Assembly: GCA_036508135.1 (NCBI GenBank)
Contig: DATCHW010000024.1
Coordinates: 72,335-136,334 of the forward strand
Length of the DNA: 64,000 nucleotides
Direction: 5' to 3'
DNA from: DATCHW01 sp036508135
GTDB taxonomy: Bacteria; Bacteroidota; Ignavibacteria; Tepidaquicellales; Tepidaquicellaceae
In this document: positions 56,340 through 64,000 of the stretch, one piece after another
Layout of the letters: the number at the start of each line of letters is the position of its first letter
Position numbering within the stretch: position 1 is the stretch's first letter
Position numbers and translations under genes: made by a program
Notes under the pieces: model-generated
The model's database searches: none
Told to the model about the DNA's origin: nothing
What the model saw: the letters and a program-made list of their open reading frames with translations, nothing else

Positions 56340-56366
56340 AGGCGGTGTATAATAGGTACACCGCCT
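56340..56366 (-). terminator. terminator after acidic peptide 1
   Basis: A 10-bp stem (aggcggtgta with tacaccgcct) with a 7-base loop lies just after the stop of the acidic peptide gene on the minus strand, followed there by a T-rich tract. Confidence 0.8.
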
Positions 56367-56376
56367 TGAAGATGAA

Positions 56377-56505
56377 CTAATTACTCGGGTCCCATGCATC
56401 CCAATCCCAGCCTAAGTCTTCGAGTTCCTCTAAATAAGCATCTGTTATCTCATCGTCGGTCCATTCTCTGTCATCATCATCTGGATTACAATATGTATAA
56501 GACAT
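56377..56505 (-). CDS. acidic W/D-rich peptide 1 (42 residues)
   Basis: A 42-codon ORF with an AGGGGGA ribosome-binding site. Of 42 residues 16 are Asp/Glu and 1 is basic. It begins with a DDDD run near the N-terminus and ends in a helix LEELEDLGWDWDAWDPSN-like segment. A second gene at 59441-59557 encodes a close relative, so the frame is under selection. A strongly acidic short peptide on a mobile element may mimic DNA or bind a host protein; that is speculation. Confidence 0.8.
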   Translation of the reverse strand: MSYTYCNPDDDDREWTDDEITDAYLEELEDLGWDWDAWDPSN

Positions 56506-56659
56506 ATTCCCCCTTTTTTAAAGTTAGTAAATATTGTGAATTAAAAAATATTTCTGATTTCATTTTTTGACCTTTCTGCACGGTTTCACCGGCTTTAAAT
56601 TATTCTAAAATAATTATTACATGTTTCAATAAATATTAGAAGTATGTATATGCTCATAA

Positions 56660-58360
56660 TTATTTACTTAAAGGTTTACCAATTAAATTTTTAAGTGAAT
56701 CTTCAAGTTTGTACAACCATTCAGTGAAGAATATTAATACTTCTTTTCTTTCTGATTTTTCTTTTTGCTGGAAATTATAGTTAGTATAATGAATCAGCAT
56801 TTCACTTGTTAAATATGTAATTAACTCTGAAGTGACTAATTCAACACCAATTCCGGTTGTTGATATTCTTTTTATAAAATCAGGGTGTTTCTTGTAAATG
56901 TGTACAGTATTACCGAATAATTCTGAGCGTTTCTCCTTACCTGTACTGTCTTTTATTGGATCTATGGAGTCATCAATTTTTAGTATCAATTTATTTTCAT
57001 CACTATTTGGTATAGCCACAAACTCACGGCTTTTCTCCATTTTTATTACTTCGCTTTCCTCGGGTACCTTTTTCTTCTTGCTTCCTTTACCAACATTTGT
57101 ATTTATATTGTCTTTTAAAAATTTAGATTCCGTTGTACCAGTTCCGTGAGGGACTAAAACATTCAACAATTCACCAGTATCTGATAATTTGACTATGTCC
57201 CCAGTTTGAAATTTACGTTTGTCTTCGGAACTTACATCGATAAGACTATCTAAATTTGAGTTAAAACTCGATTCAATTTCAGAAAAATCACTTGTTATAT
57301 TAGCTGCCACTGCTTGTCTAAATTTTGTCAAGACTTCATCTTCAGTATCTAATATTGCTTTTTTTACAAGTTTATAATTCTTGTCATTTTTAAAGTCATT
57401 CCGGGCCAACGTTGGATTTAGCAGATTTTTAGTATCAATGAATCCAGTTATATTCGGTGTATTCCACAGTTCTTTTCTCTTGTGAGACCTGAAAGAATTG
57501 AATTTTAATTGCCATAGTTCCATTACTCGACGATTTTTGGATACTAATACAGGTGGTCTTTCAACAGCTAATTTCGGAGTAATTTTTAAAAATATTCGTA
57601 TATCATTCTTACCTAATAAATCGTCAAATTTATTTCCTTTTACCGGTATCGAAATTGTTTTATCAAATATTTCACCTTGGTGTTGATTATAATCATAGGG
57701 GAAACATATAATTGATTTCTCATCTGAATTAATGATTTCAATTTCAATGTTCGGGTCTTGGAGCAATAATTCAAAGTGACTTTCAATTTCTGATTTAAGA
57801 AGATCAACATTTATTTCAGACCAGCTGTCTTTTGAAAAACCTGATAATGTTATTTCTGTTCCTGAAGCAGGAGTATGTGGATGTTCAGTTTCAATTTCAA
57901 ATCTTAAATCGTTCAGGTCATCAATCATAAAATCACTCCTGGTAATTTTTATGTATTCAGAATATATATTATCAGAATGCTTCGTCAATATTTCTAAAGT
58001 ATCGCATATAGCTAAAAAACTGTATATACCGTAACCGAATTGACCGTTTAACCAAGCTTGTGATTTCTTTTCCGAATTACCAATTTTCTCAACTACATTT
58101 CTTAATTCTTTAATACCGGCAGCATTATCACTGATTTTAATTTTTCCAGTATTATAATATTTTCCTGAGATGCTTATTTTTATCTCAACTTTATTTTTAT
58201 ACTGAATATCTTCACCTGTTAGATTTACCATCAAAGAATTTTCATTCTCAGCAGCATCTATTGAATTGTCTATATATTCCATAAAAACACGGACCGAATC
58301 AATATAAAGTGAAGAGATATTCATTATCAATCTTGGCGATATTTTACAGTTTACATTCAT
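56660..58360 (-). CDS. GHKL/HSP90-like ATPase
   Basis: 566 residues, no signal peptide. The ATP site is complete: E28-x-x-D31-N32 (N box), D78-x-x-x-G82 (G1), and NGQFGYG (105-111, G2). The rest includes a beta-rich middle and a C-terminal part of unknown fold, with a helical end. Proteins of this type act in DNA repair, protein folding or in bacterial immunity (MORC/HSP90-like). A terminator-like hairpin stands between it and the upstream ClpP-like gene, so its expression may depend on readthrough. It lies in the cargo of an integrated element. Confidence 0.8.
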   Translation of the reverse strand: MNVNCKISPRLIMNISSLYIDSVRVFMEYIDNSIDAAENENSLMVNLTGEDIQYKNKVEIKISISGKYYNTGKIKISDNAAGIKELRNVVEKIGNSEKKSQAWLNGQFGYGIYSFLAICDTLEILTKHSDNIYSEYIKITRSDFMIDDLNDLRFEIETEHPHTPASGTEITLSGFSKDSWSEINVDLLKSEIESHFELLLQDPNIEIEIINSDEKSIICFPYDYNQHQGEIFDKTISIPVKGNKFDDLLGKNDIRIFLKITPKLAVERPPVLVSKNRRVMELWQLKFNSFRSHKRKELWNTPNITGFIDTKNLLNPTLARNDFKNDKNYKLVKKAILDTEDEVLTKFRQAVAANITSDFSEIESSFNSNLDSLIDVSSEDKRKFQTGDIVKLSDTGELLNVLVPHGTGTTESKFLKDNINTNVGKGSKKKKVPEESEVIKMEKSREFVAIPNSDENKLILKIDDSIDPIKDSTGKEKRSELFGNTVHIYKKHPDFIKRISTTGIGVELVTSELITYLTSEMLIHYTNYNFQQKEKSERKEVLIFFTEWLYKLEDSLKNLIGKPLSK

Positions 58361-58370
58361 AGTAAAAAGT

Positions 58371-58392
58371 GGGGAAGGTATAAACCTTCCCC
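58371..58392 (-). terminator. hairpin between the ClpP-like and GHKL genes
   Basis: A 9-bp GC-rich stem (ggggaaggt with accttcccc) and 4-base loop, followed on the minus strand by ACTTTTTACT. It ends 11 bases before the GHKL start, where its T tract lies in the leader. It could end the upstream gene or act as an attenuator. Confidence 0.75.
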
Positions 58393-58408
58393 CTCACGCC
58401 TCCTTGTG

Positions 58409-58960
58409 CTACGAAGTAGCTGTTTTGTTCTCAGAGACGGATGTGTCATCTGAGGCTACTGCTGCTGTAGTAGTCTTGGATCCTCTGCGTTTTGAAAGGT
58501 CGATGATTTGGTCGATGAGACCGAGTCCCTTCGCATCATCCATAGAGATGGTTGCACCTTTTGCCACCAGAGATTTAATTGCATCAACAGATTCGGATTT
58601 AACACACTGACCTATATGATCAATGAGTTTTTCCTTATCGTCTTTACTTACAGAGGCGGAAATTGCAAGATTTATGTTCCTGCCTGTAAATCCTGTTCTC
58701 TTAAATCTACGGCTTAAAAGTGATGCGGTAAATACACCAACATCGCCTTTTAAATTAAATTCAATGTTGGCTCCGGATAAGTAAATTGCCTCCTCGAGGT
58801 CTCTTAACCTCGAAAGATCCAATGATGGAATATCCATCACTGTAGCTTTTACTTTTGCCCTGCCTTTATTTGAATTCACGGAGGAAAGAGAATTTACAAA
58901 TCCCAGAAATTCATCCTGGGAGCTAATTATAGTGTTAGCTGACTTTTTTTCTTTTTCCAT
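58409..58960 (-). CDS. ClpP-like-fold protein, degenerate
   Basis: 183 residues, no signal peptide. A region around residues 40-160 resembles the ClpP/crotonase fold: a beta-rich start (IEFNLKGDVGVFTASLLSRR), an acidic helix, and a C-terminal helix ending in AKGLGLIDQIIDL, which is the typical ClpP tail wording. The serine-histidine-aspartate site of ClpP is not visible, so proteolysis is not supported. It precedes the GHKL ATPase gene by 48 bases, and its tail is Ser/Thr-rich and disordered. Confidence 0.5.
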   Translation of the reverse strand: MEKEKKSANTIISSQDEFLGFVNSLSSVNSNKGRAKVKATVMDIPSLDLSRLRDLEEAIYLSGANIEFNLKGDVGVFTASLLSRRFKRTGFTGRNINLAISASVSKDDKEKLIDHIGQCVKSESVDAIKSLVAKGATISMDDAKGLGLIDQIIDLSKRRGSKTTTAAVASDDTSVSENKTATS

Positions 58961-58988
58961 TTTTTTAAATTTAAATGGTTTTTTAAAT

Positions 58989-59101
58989 GCGTCCTTAACC
59001 CGGACGCTGAAGGAGTAGAGATTAATCGCTCTACCGGCGATTGAAAAAATTATATGTTCTGAATACCGACCTGCAAACAGGCCGTTAGGGAGCCTGTTTG
59101 C
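58989..59101 (-). promoter_or_regulatory. structured leader upstream of the ClpP-like gene
   Basis: Three hairpins stand in a row before the ClpP-like gene: gcgtcc/ggacgc (58989-59006), aatcgc/gcgatt (59024-59042) and a 10-bp gcaaacaggc/gcctgtttgc stem (59073-59101). No T tract follows on the minus strand. It may be a regulatory leader or a small RNA; the sequence does not say which. Confidence 0.45.
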
Positions 59102-59156
59102 TTTAGTCAGAATTTGGGGATGAAGAGGTTAATGAAAAAACTCTCGATTTTGTTGA

Positions 59157-59363
59157 CTACGCAGCAATCTTTGTATTATTATTTTCTGAGGACCACTGTT
59201 CAAGTGTCATAACATTCTCAGTGTCGCACGTACGAACGTAATCATAATAATCGGAAAGAAGGTCAATACGATTCATATCAAAGTCATCTTTGTAATATTC
59301 ACGTAATACTGCATACTTGATTTCTTCGAGTAAATTGAAATTTCTAATTATTGTATTATTCAT
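59157..59363 (-). CDS. small protein of unknown function
   Basis: 68 residues, acidic and helical, ending in a Asn/Thr-rich tail. The start is an ATG near the next-upstream acidic peptide gene. I recognise no domain. It may be coding because it keeps an open frame in an operon of element genes. Confidence 0.5.
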   Translation of the reverse strand: MNNTIIRNFNLLEEIKYAVLREYYKDDFDMNRIDLLSDYYDYVRTCDTENVMTLEQWSSENNNTKIAA

Positions 59364-59400
59364 TTTCTTATAATTCTAATTTTTGAAAATTGTTTAAAAT

Positions 59401-59429
59401 CAGGCAGCATATTTATTGTATGCTGCCTG
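59401..59429 (-). terminator. terminator after acidic peptide 2
   Basis: A perfect 11-bp stem (caggcagcata with tatgctgcctg) and 7-base loop is placed 11 bases after the stop of the second acidic peptide gene on the minus strand. It has the same arrangement as the terminator after peptide 1. Confidence 0.85.
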
Positions 59430-59440
59430 TTGTAAATAAA

Positions 59441-59557
59441 TTAATCACTTGGATCCCATGCATCCCAATCCCAATCTAAATCTTCGAGTTCTTCCAAGTA
59501 GTCATCAACCTTTTCGTCCCAGGTCGCTTCTCTATCATCATCGTCAGGGTATAACAT
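59441..59557 (-). CDS. acidic W/D-rich peptide 2 (38 residues)
   Basis: A 38-codon ORF with an AAGGAG ribosome-binding site. 18 of 38 residues are Asp/Glu and 2 are basic. It shares the DDDDRE start, the YLEELEDL helix and the WDWDAWDPS end with peptide 1. As the first gene of the leftward operon, with a terminator immediately after it, it is expected to be highly expressed. The role is unknown. Confidence 0.82.
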   Translation of the reverse strand: MLYPDDDDREATWDEKVDDYLEELEDLDWDWDAWDPSD

Positions 59558-59686
59558 TATGTCTCCTTTTTAAAGTTTTGAAAAAAAATGTTAATTAAAA
59601 GTATTAGGATTATTTTTATCATTATTCTTATTTAGTTTTGCTTATAACAAAAATAATATATATTATTTCATGCTCCGATAACCCAG

Positions 59687-59707
59687 GTGGATATCCACTA
59701 TATCCAC
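59687..59707. promoter_or_regulatory. candidate operator in a divergent intergenic region
   Basis: A perfect 12-bp palindrome gtggatatccac (59687-59698) is followed by tatatccac, a half-repeat. It lies between the leftward operon (start 59557) and the rightward operon (start 59783), where a regulator controlling both would bind. Confidence 0.5.
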
Positions 59708-59782
59708 TTTGAATATCTAATAGGAATGGATGAAAGGTTTATTAAGAGTGATAATCGTTAAATAAAATTTAAAATTTATAAA

Positions 59783-60511
59783 ATGAATAATCAGAATATT
59801 CCAACCGAAAAAGATTTTAATGAGGTCATTAAATATTTGATATCTTTAAATACCCCTGATGAAAAACGGAGATATTTAACTGAAGTTAAGAAAAAATATT
59901 CTGAATTTTTAGAAAAGCCAGGTATAAAATTATTATCCACGGATCATGTTTCTAAAATAAGAGATTATATGAACAGAATAGAAAAACATTTAAAATTTTT
60001 AGAAATCGAAAATTTGAGAAATAATAACAAAAAGATTCCTGGTAACTATATACCTTGGATTTACTTAGAAGGAAAACCTTACTCTTTAATAAAGGAACTG
60101 ATTAATAGAAATTATTTCTATAATTATAATATTGATGATGTTGAATCAATTAGTAATCAGCATTTTTTCTGGAAAGGGTGCAAAAGTAACCGGGAATTTA
60201 CTGAAGAAAGAATTCGTTGCAATCTGACCAATCCATTGTTAGTATATTTATTTGAAAGATTGATTGAGTATAAAATCATAGATGATACTTTCAAGAAAGA
60301 CATGTATTCTAAATTGATAAAACGTATTGGTGACGAAAAGGGTGATGAACGTAAAAATCTTGGTAAAATAGCTTATAAATCAAAAAAGCGAACCAGCAAA
60401 GATGGTAAGACAGAAGACGTAATTCCACAAAACAGTGATATAATTGATAAAGTTATTAGTAAAGTTTTTGGTAAAAAAGATATATTTACCGAGTTGGAAG
60501 ATAGTTTTTAA
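59783..60511 (+). CDS. element-borne protein of unknown function
   Basis: 242 residues, mostly helical, no signal peptide. Blocks WIYLEGKPYSLIKELINR and HFFWKGCKSNREFTEE resemble those in uncharacterised Bacteroidota mobile-element proteins, but I cannot name the family. The C-terminus is Lys-rich. It leads the rightward operon. Confidence 0.55.
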   Translation: MNNQNIPTEKDFNEVIKYLISLNTPDEKRRYLTEVKKKYSEFLEKPGIKLLSTDHVSKIRDYMNRIEKHLKFLEIENLRNNNKKIPGNYIPWIYLEGKPYSLIKELINRNYFYNYNIDDVESISNQHFFWKGCKSNREFTEERIRCNLTNPLLVYLFERLIEYKIIDDTFKKDMYSKLIKRIGDEKGDERKNLGKIAYKSKKRTSKDGKTEDVIPQNSDIIDKVISKVFGKKDIFTELEDSF

Positions 60512-60638
60512 TTAAATATTCAAACTGATAAAACAGTAAATGAGTTTTTAGGCAGAGATATTTTGATAAATATTATATTAGCTAAAATTAAATATGTATT
60601 ATGGAAATTTAATTAATATATTTATAAAGTCTTGATAA

Positions 60639-62879
60639 ATGAAATTAACTGAACAACAAATATTTGAAAAATATAAAGATTGCATTCTGAAGATTATTGC
60701 TTATGATTCGAATGGGGAAGAAATATGTCATGGAAGTGCTGTTGCATTAAAAAATGAAAAAGCAATAGTTACAAATTATCATAATATACTCGAATCGGAT
60801 AATTTTAAACTCTTTGATGATAATGATCAGTTTATTGAGCATACGGGTATAGTGGCAATTGACCCTGAAAAAGATATTTTAATATTAAGTGTAAATAATA
60901 ATGTTCTTAAAAACTTTTCGGAAGTAAGGATTATGATTCTTGAAAATATTAAAATAGCAGATAGAATTTTAACTATTAGTTTCCAAGAAGATTACGGAAA
61001 GATAATAACAGATGGAATTATAAGCGGTATTAATAAGACCGTAAAGAGTGATTTTTTAAAAATAGGAAAATTGAGGAAGAATTTATTATTATTTACTGCT
61101 AATATTTCTCCTGGAAGCAGCGGAGGAGCAATTTTTAATTTAAATGGGGAATTGATCGGTATATCAACTTTGACAGATAATAGAGGACAAAACCTTAATT
61201 TTGCTATACCTTTTAAAGATATTCAAGAATTAATTATAAATTCAAAAGAAGATTATAGACAACAAAAGAATAGTTATAAAATAAATGAATATTTATATAA
61301 TTATTTTAAATCATTAAAAAATGAAAACTTCGAAACCGCAATAGAGTATGTTAATTTATGTTTAGAATTAAATATATATATACCCTATTTCTTATCTCTC
61401 AAAATTACTGTTTATTATCTGAATCAAGATTTCAAAAAAGCCTTAGAGTTTTCTGAACAAGGAAGTAAAACATTTAATGAAGAAAGAGATTATTTTGATT
61501 GGTGTAGAATAAATATGTATTATAAACTCGAAGAATATTCTAATGCATTAAATATTACAAAACTCTATACTTCGGATAATTCTTATGATTCTGAATTTTA
61601 TTTAGTATTAGGGGCAATATATAATAATTTAGGAAAACACAATGAAGCCATTAAAATATTAAAATCAATTAAAGGAGTTAATCTTAAAGGCTGGGATTAT
61701 TACATTAATTTAGCAGATGCTTATTATAAAAAGGGGAAAATATATAAAGCTGTTCGAATTCTTTATGATGGATTGTCATATTATCCTGAAAATTCTTTCA
61801 TATATTATAGTTTATACAATACATATTATTGGTATACAAATTCGAATACTTATAAAGAAAAATATATAATTAAAGCTTTAGAATTTATCAACAAAGCAAT
61901 TTATATAGTTGAATCTCAAAACGAAATATACTTAGATAGAAAACGATATTTGGATATGTTGTATGAAAAGGTAAGATTGTTAACAATATTTGAAAAATAT
62001 GATGAAGCCTTGAATTTGATAAATTATTATATAGGCTTTTATCCGGAGAAAGAAGTAGGTTATTCGGCACGTGCCGAAATCAAGCGGAGTCAAAAAAATT
62101 ACAAGGAAGCATTAGAGGACTATAATAAATCTATAAATATTGATATAAATTCTGTTGCTGCATACATTGGAAGAGCTAAAATATATATCGACTTAGGTGA
62201 TGAGTTGAATACAAAAAATAACATTGAAAAAGCTCTTGAATTTAAATTTGAGGATATTGAATTAAGTTATTTAATCGAAGATTTTTATTATTTTATAGCA
62301 GATTTGTATTATAAGTTAAATGATTTGGAAAAAGCCAAAGATTTTTGTCAAAAGGGTTTATCTCGTAATAGTATTCATAAGTCTACATTATTCTTACTAT
62401 TAATAATAAATATTCAATTGGAAAATATTGCAGAAGCAAAAAAATGTCTTGCAATTATATTTAAATTCTATCCATATGATAAAGAACTGTTTCTTGATTG
62501 GGGAGCTGTTCTTATTCAAAATAAATCATATGATGATGCAATTAAAATATTATCGACAGTTATTGATAAATTTGATAATTATGCTGATGCATATATAAAT
62601 AGAGGTATAGCAAATCTTAATAAATCTAGACCTAAAATAGCCATTCAGGATTTTAATAAAGCAATTGAACTTTCACCTCAAAATATATCTGGTTACTATT
62701 ATAGAGGTTTTGCAACCAACAATATGGAATTATTTCAACAAGCAATTAATGATTGGGAATATGTCATAACATTAGATTGTAATTATGAAAAAGAATTATT
62801 ACCTCTGATTAAGGAAGCTTCTAAAAATATAAATCCGAGTATTTCTAGGAGAATTATGAACTATTTCAAATTAATATAA
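60639..62879 (+). CDS. cytoplasmic trypsin-like protease with TPR repeats
   Basis: 746 residues. The first 200 form a trypsin-like serine protease with H48 (TNYHN), D79 (DPEKDI) and S161 (PGSSGGAI), and there is no signal peptide, so it acts in the cytoplasm. From about 215 onward come around 12 tetratricopeptide-like helical repeats, a protein-binding scaffold. The combination is unusual in secreted proteases but resembles protease/TPR modules in bacterial conflict systems. It may cleave a host target when the repeat part senses a trigger. Confidence 0.82.
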   Translation: MKLTEQQIFEKYKDCILKIIAYDSNGEEICHGSAVALKNEKAIVTNYHNILESDNFKLFDDNDQFIEHTGIVAIDPEKDILILSVNNNVLKNFSEVRIMILENIKIADRILTISFQEDYGKIITDGIISGINKTVKSDFLKIGKLRKNLLLFTANISPGSSGGAIFNLNGELIGISTLTDNRGQNLNFAIPFKDIQELIINSKEDYRQQKNSYKINEYLYNYFKSLKNENFETAIEYVNLCLELNIYIPYFLSLKITVYYLNQDFKKALEFSEQGSKTFNEERDYFDWCRINMYYKLEEYSNALNITKLYTSDNSYDSEFYLVLGAIYNNLGKHNEAIKILKSIKGVNLKGWDYYINLADAYYKKGKIYKAVRILYDGLSYYPENSFIYYSLYNTYYWYTNSNTYKEKYIIKALEFINKAIYIVESQNEIYLDRKRYLDMLYEKVRLLTIFEKYDEALNLINYYIGFYPEKEVGYSARAEIKRSQKNYKEALEDYNKSINIDINSVAAYIGRAKIYIDLGDELNTKNNIEKALEFKFEDIELSYLIEDFYYFIADLYYKLNDLEKAKDFCQKGLSRNSIHKSTLFLLLIINIQLENIAEAKKCLAIIFKFYPYDKELFLDWGAVLIQNKSYDDAIKILSTVIDKFDNYADAYINRGIANLNKSRPKIAIQDFNKAIELSPQNISGYYYRGFATNNMELFQQAINDWEYVITLDCNYEKELLPLIKEASKNINPSISRRIMNYFKLI

Positions 62880-63057
62880 AAATCATAGAATATATTTTCA
62901 ATTCGTTATTTTACCGAAAATAGTAATAATTGAATATTACATCTTTCTTATAAATCGATAAAATTTTTATTTCTAAAATATTTCCAATATCCATTAACCA
63001 CTTTCTGGTATTTGGAATCAAATCTTTCAAATCTCATTTAATAGTATATAAATCCTG

Positions 63058-63140
63058 AATACTATTTTTCAGTTGTAAACACTTTTGTCAAATAGTATTT
63101 AGTATTAATAATAATTATTAATATTAATTTAAACACTTTT
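63058..63140. promoter_or_regulatory. inverted and direct repeats upstream of a small element gene
   Basis: A 10-bp inverted repeat (aatactattt at 63058-63067 with aaatagtatt at 63090-63099) and a direct repeat aaacactttt (63077-63086 and 63131-63140) precede the ATG at 63145. They may be operator sites or iterons. Confidence 0.45.
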
Positions 63141-63144
63141 AAGT

Positions 63145-63354
63145 ATGACTAAACCAAAAGAAGAACAGATTGACTCTGTTGATTTGACAGATTTGACCGA
63201 TGAGGAAATCCATTACATTGGAGAATGCTTCGCTAAAGATCTTAAAAAGGTGCTTGATAACTATAAACCTTATTTTGCAAAACATGAGTTTTATAGTAAG
63301 CTGTATAGTATCTATTATATGGTAAAAGCAAAACTCGATAAAGAAGGAAGTTGA
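63145..63354 (+). CDS. small element protein of unknown function
   Basis: 69 residues, acidic in the first third and basic at the end, helical. It is 7 bases ahead of the next gene, so they are co-transcribed. No domain is recognised. Confidence 0.55.
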   Translation: MTKPKEEQIDSVDLTDLTDEEIHYIGECFAKDLKKVLDNYKPYFAKHEFYSKLYSIYYMVKAKLDKEGS

Positions 63355-63361
63355 GTATAGT

Positions 63362-63904
63362 ATGATTCACGTACCTTTAAATTTAGAACAGAAAGAAATA
63401 CTGGAAGAAGCTCTCTCACGGGAGCTTCGAAGGAAACAAAAACGATTTAAAAAAAAGAGTTTAAGCCATTTTAATAGTCCGAAGCTGAAAGCCATTTATG
63501 ATAAATATCAGGTAGAGTATTCTCCGGTACTTTATGAAATCCCGTTTAAGTGCTATTTCTCGTTCTATTTGTACCTGATTTTGAAATCGAAGGTTAAGTT
63601 TATGGACTGGATGGAGTGCCCTCCACACTATCGTATAGCCATCAGTCAGGACTTTAACGTAAACCAGTTATATAGAGAAACAGGTATATGCAGAAATATT
63701 ATAAGACGAGCGTTCAGAGAGTTGGTGAAATTACGAATGGTCGAAGTTACAAATTATTGCAAGCCTGAACATAAATCCTGCAAGTCCATTTTAGTTCTAA
63801 ACGATTTTTACATTCACAGCTACAGCCCTGAGCTGGGGTATGTTACATTTAGCTCGGAGATTCCATTTAACTATTATAATAAACCTAAACAAATAAATAT
63901 ATGA
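63362..63904 (+). CDS. winged-helix, replication-like protein
   Basis: 180 residues. A basic N-terminus is followed by a region with a winged-helix pattern (DFNVNQLYRETGICRNIIRRAFRELVKLRMVEV). Such a domain is common in plasmid replication initiators and in element regulators. It overlaps the next gene by ATGA. Function is inferred from this pattern only. Confidence 0.55.
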   Translation: MIHVPLNLEQKEILEEALSRELRRKQKRFKKKSLSHFNSPKLKAIYDKYQVEYSPVLYEIPFKCYFSFYLYLILKSKVKFMDWMECPPHYRIAISQDFNVNQLYRETGICRNIIRRAFRELVKLRMVEVTNYCKPEHKSCKSILVLNDFYIHSYSPELGYVTFSSEIPFNYYNKPKQINI

Positions 63905-64000
63905 AACAAAAAGATGACAATTACCACGTTCAAATTAAACCTGAATTCTTATTCGACAAATACAAAGTATTTTCTAATAATTATACACCATGGGTATATA
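63901..64000 (+). CDS. start of an unidentified gene, cut by the window edge
   Basis: The frame from ATG 63901 stays open to the end of the window (33 residues visible). It is coupled to the winged-helix gene by a 4-base overlap. Too little is present to name it. Confidence 0.6.
   Translation, partial: MKQKDDNYHVQIKPEFLFDKYKVFSNNYTPWVY

Overview
The window is AT-rich bacterial DNA (about 30-35% G+C by eye). The gene set and style (AT-rich leaders, few strong Shine-Dalgarno sites, several TTG starts, Omp85/TamB outer-membrane genes, HrcA-GrpE-DnaJ, bifunctional Rel, NadB) suggest a Gram-negative of the Bacteroidota/Chlorobi-Ignavibacteria group. The taxon is an inference from style and gene content, not proven by a marker gene.

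Layout. (1) 1-4,933 is core chromosome: the end of a HAD hydrolase, acpS, rel, upp and a lipoprotein. (2) 4,934-15,156 is an accessory island. Its ends carry a 29-bp direct repeat (28/29 identical, 4983-5011 and 15048-15076). Inside are a 194-bp MITE with a perfect 9-bp target duplication, a type IIG restriction-methylation enzyme, and a run of defence-like genes. Two of these are adjacent paralogues that share an N-terminal domain but carry different C-terminal effector-like domains (HEPN-like, and nucleoside-deoxyribosyltransferase/TIR-like). A PD-(D/E)XK nuclease-like protein follows, then an ORF6N regulator between two 73-bp repeats and a helix-turn-helix protein. (3) 15,157-53,100 is core chromosome: tRNA-Val, a branched-chain amino acid ABC operon (livM-livG-livF; livM has an apparent frameshift near its start), an aminotransferase, two glutamate dehydrogenases around a PEP-synthase-like/receiver protein, nadB, hrcA-grpE-dnaJ, ppa, yebC-ruvC-ruvA, recJ, tRNA-Leu, mdh, rplU-rpmA, a two-subunit FAD/Fe-S dehydrogenase, and a TamA-like/TamB pair. 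(4) 53,423-64,000 is the left end of an integrated element that runs off the window. A 45-nt 3' remnant of tRNA-Ala(GGC) marks its attachment site, followed by a tyrosine integrase, an excisionase-like protein and cargo. The intact tRNA-Ala is predicted beyond the right edge.

How the genes work together. The first island looks like a small defence locus: restriction-modification in front, then two proteins that appear to pair one shared sensing module with two different killing modules, then a nuclease. The second element carries a leftward operon with a GHKL/HSP90-like ATPase and a degenerate ClpP-fold protein separated by an intrinsic terminator, two paralogous Cys-containing proteins, and two near-identical highly acidic Trp/Asp-rich peptides of about 40 residues, each followed by its own terminator and missed by ordinary ORF length cut-offs. 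Its rightward operon starts with an unknown protein and a cytoplasmic trypsin-TPR protease, then small proteins and a winged-helix, replication-like protein.

The strongest candidates for an undescribed system are the paralogous two-effector locus (9,364-12,951) and the GHKL/ClpP-like/acidic-peptide cargo (56,340-59,557). Functions there are inferred from motifs read by eye and not from database searches.
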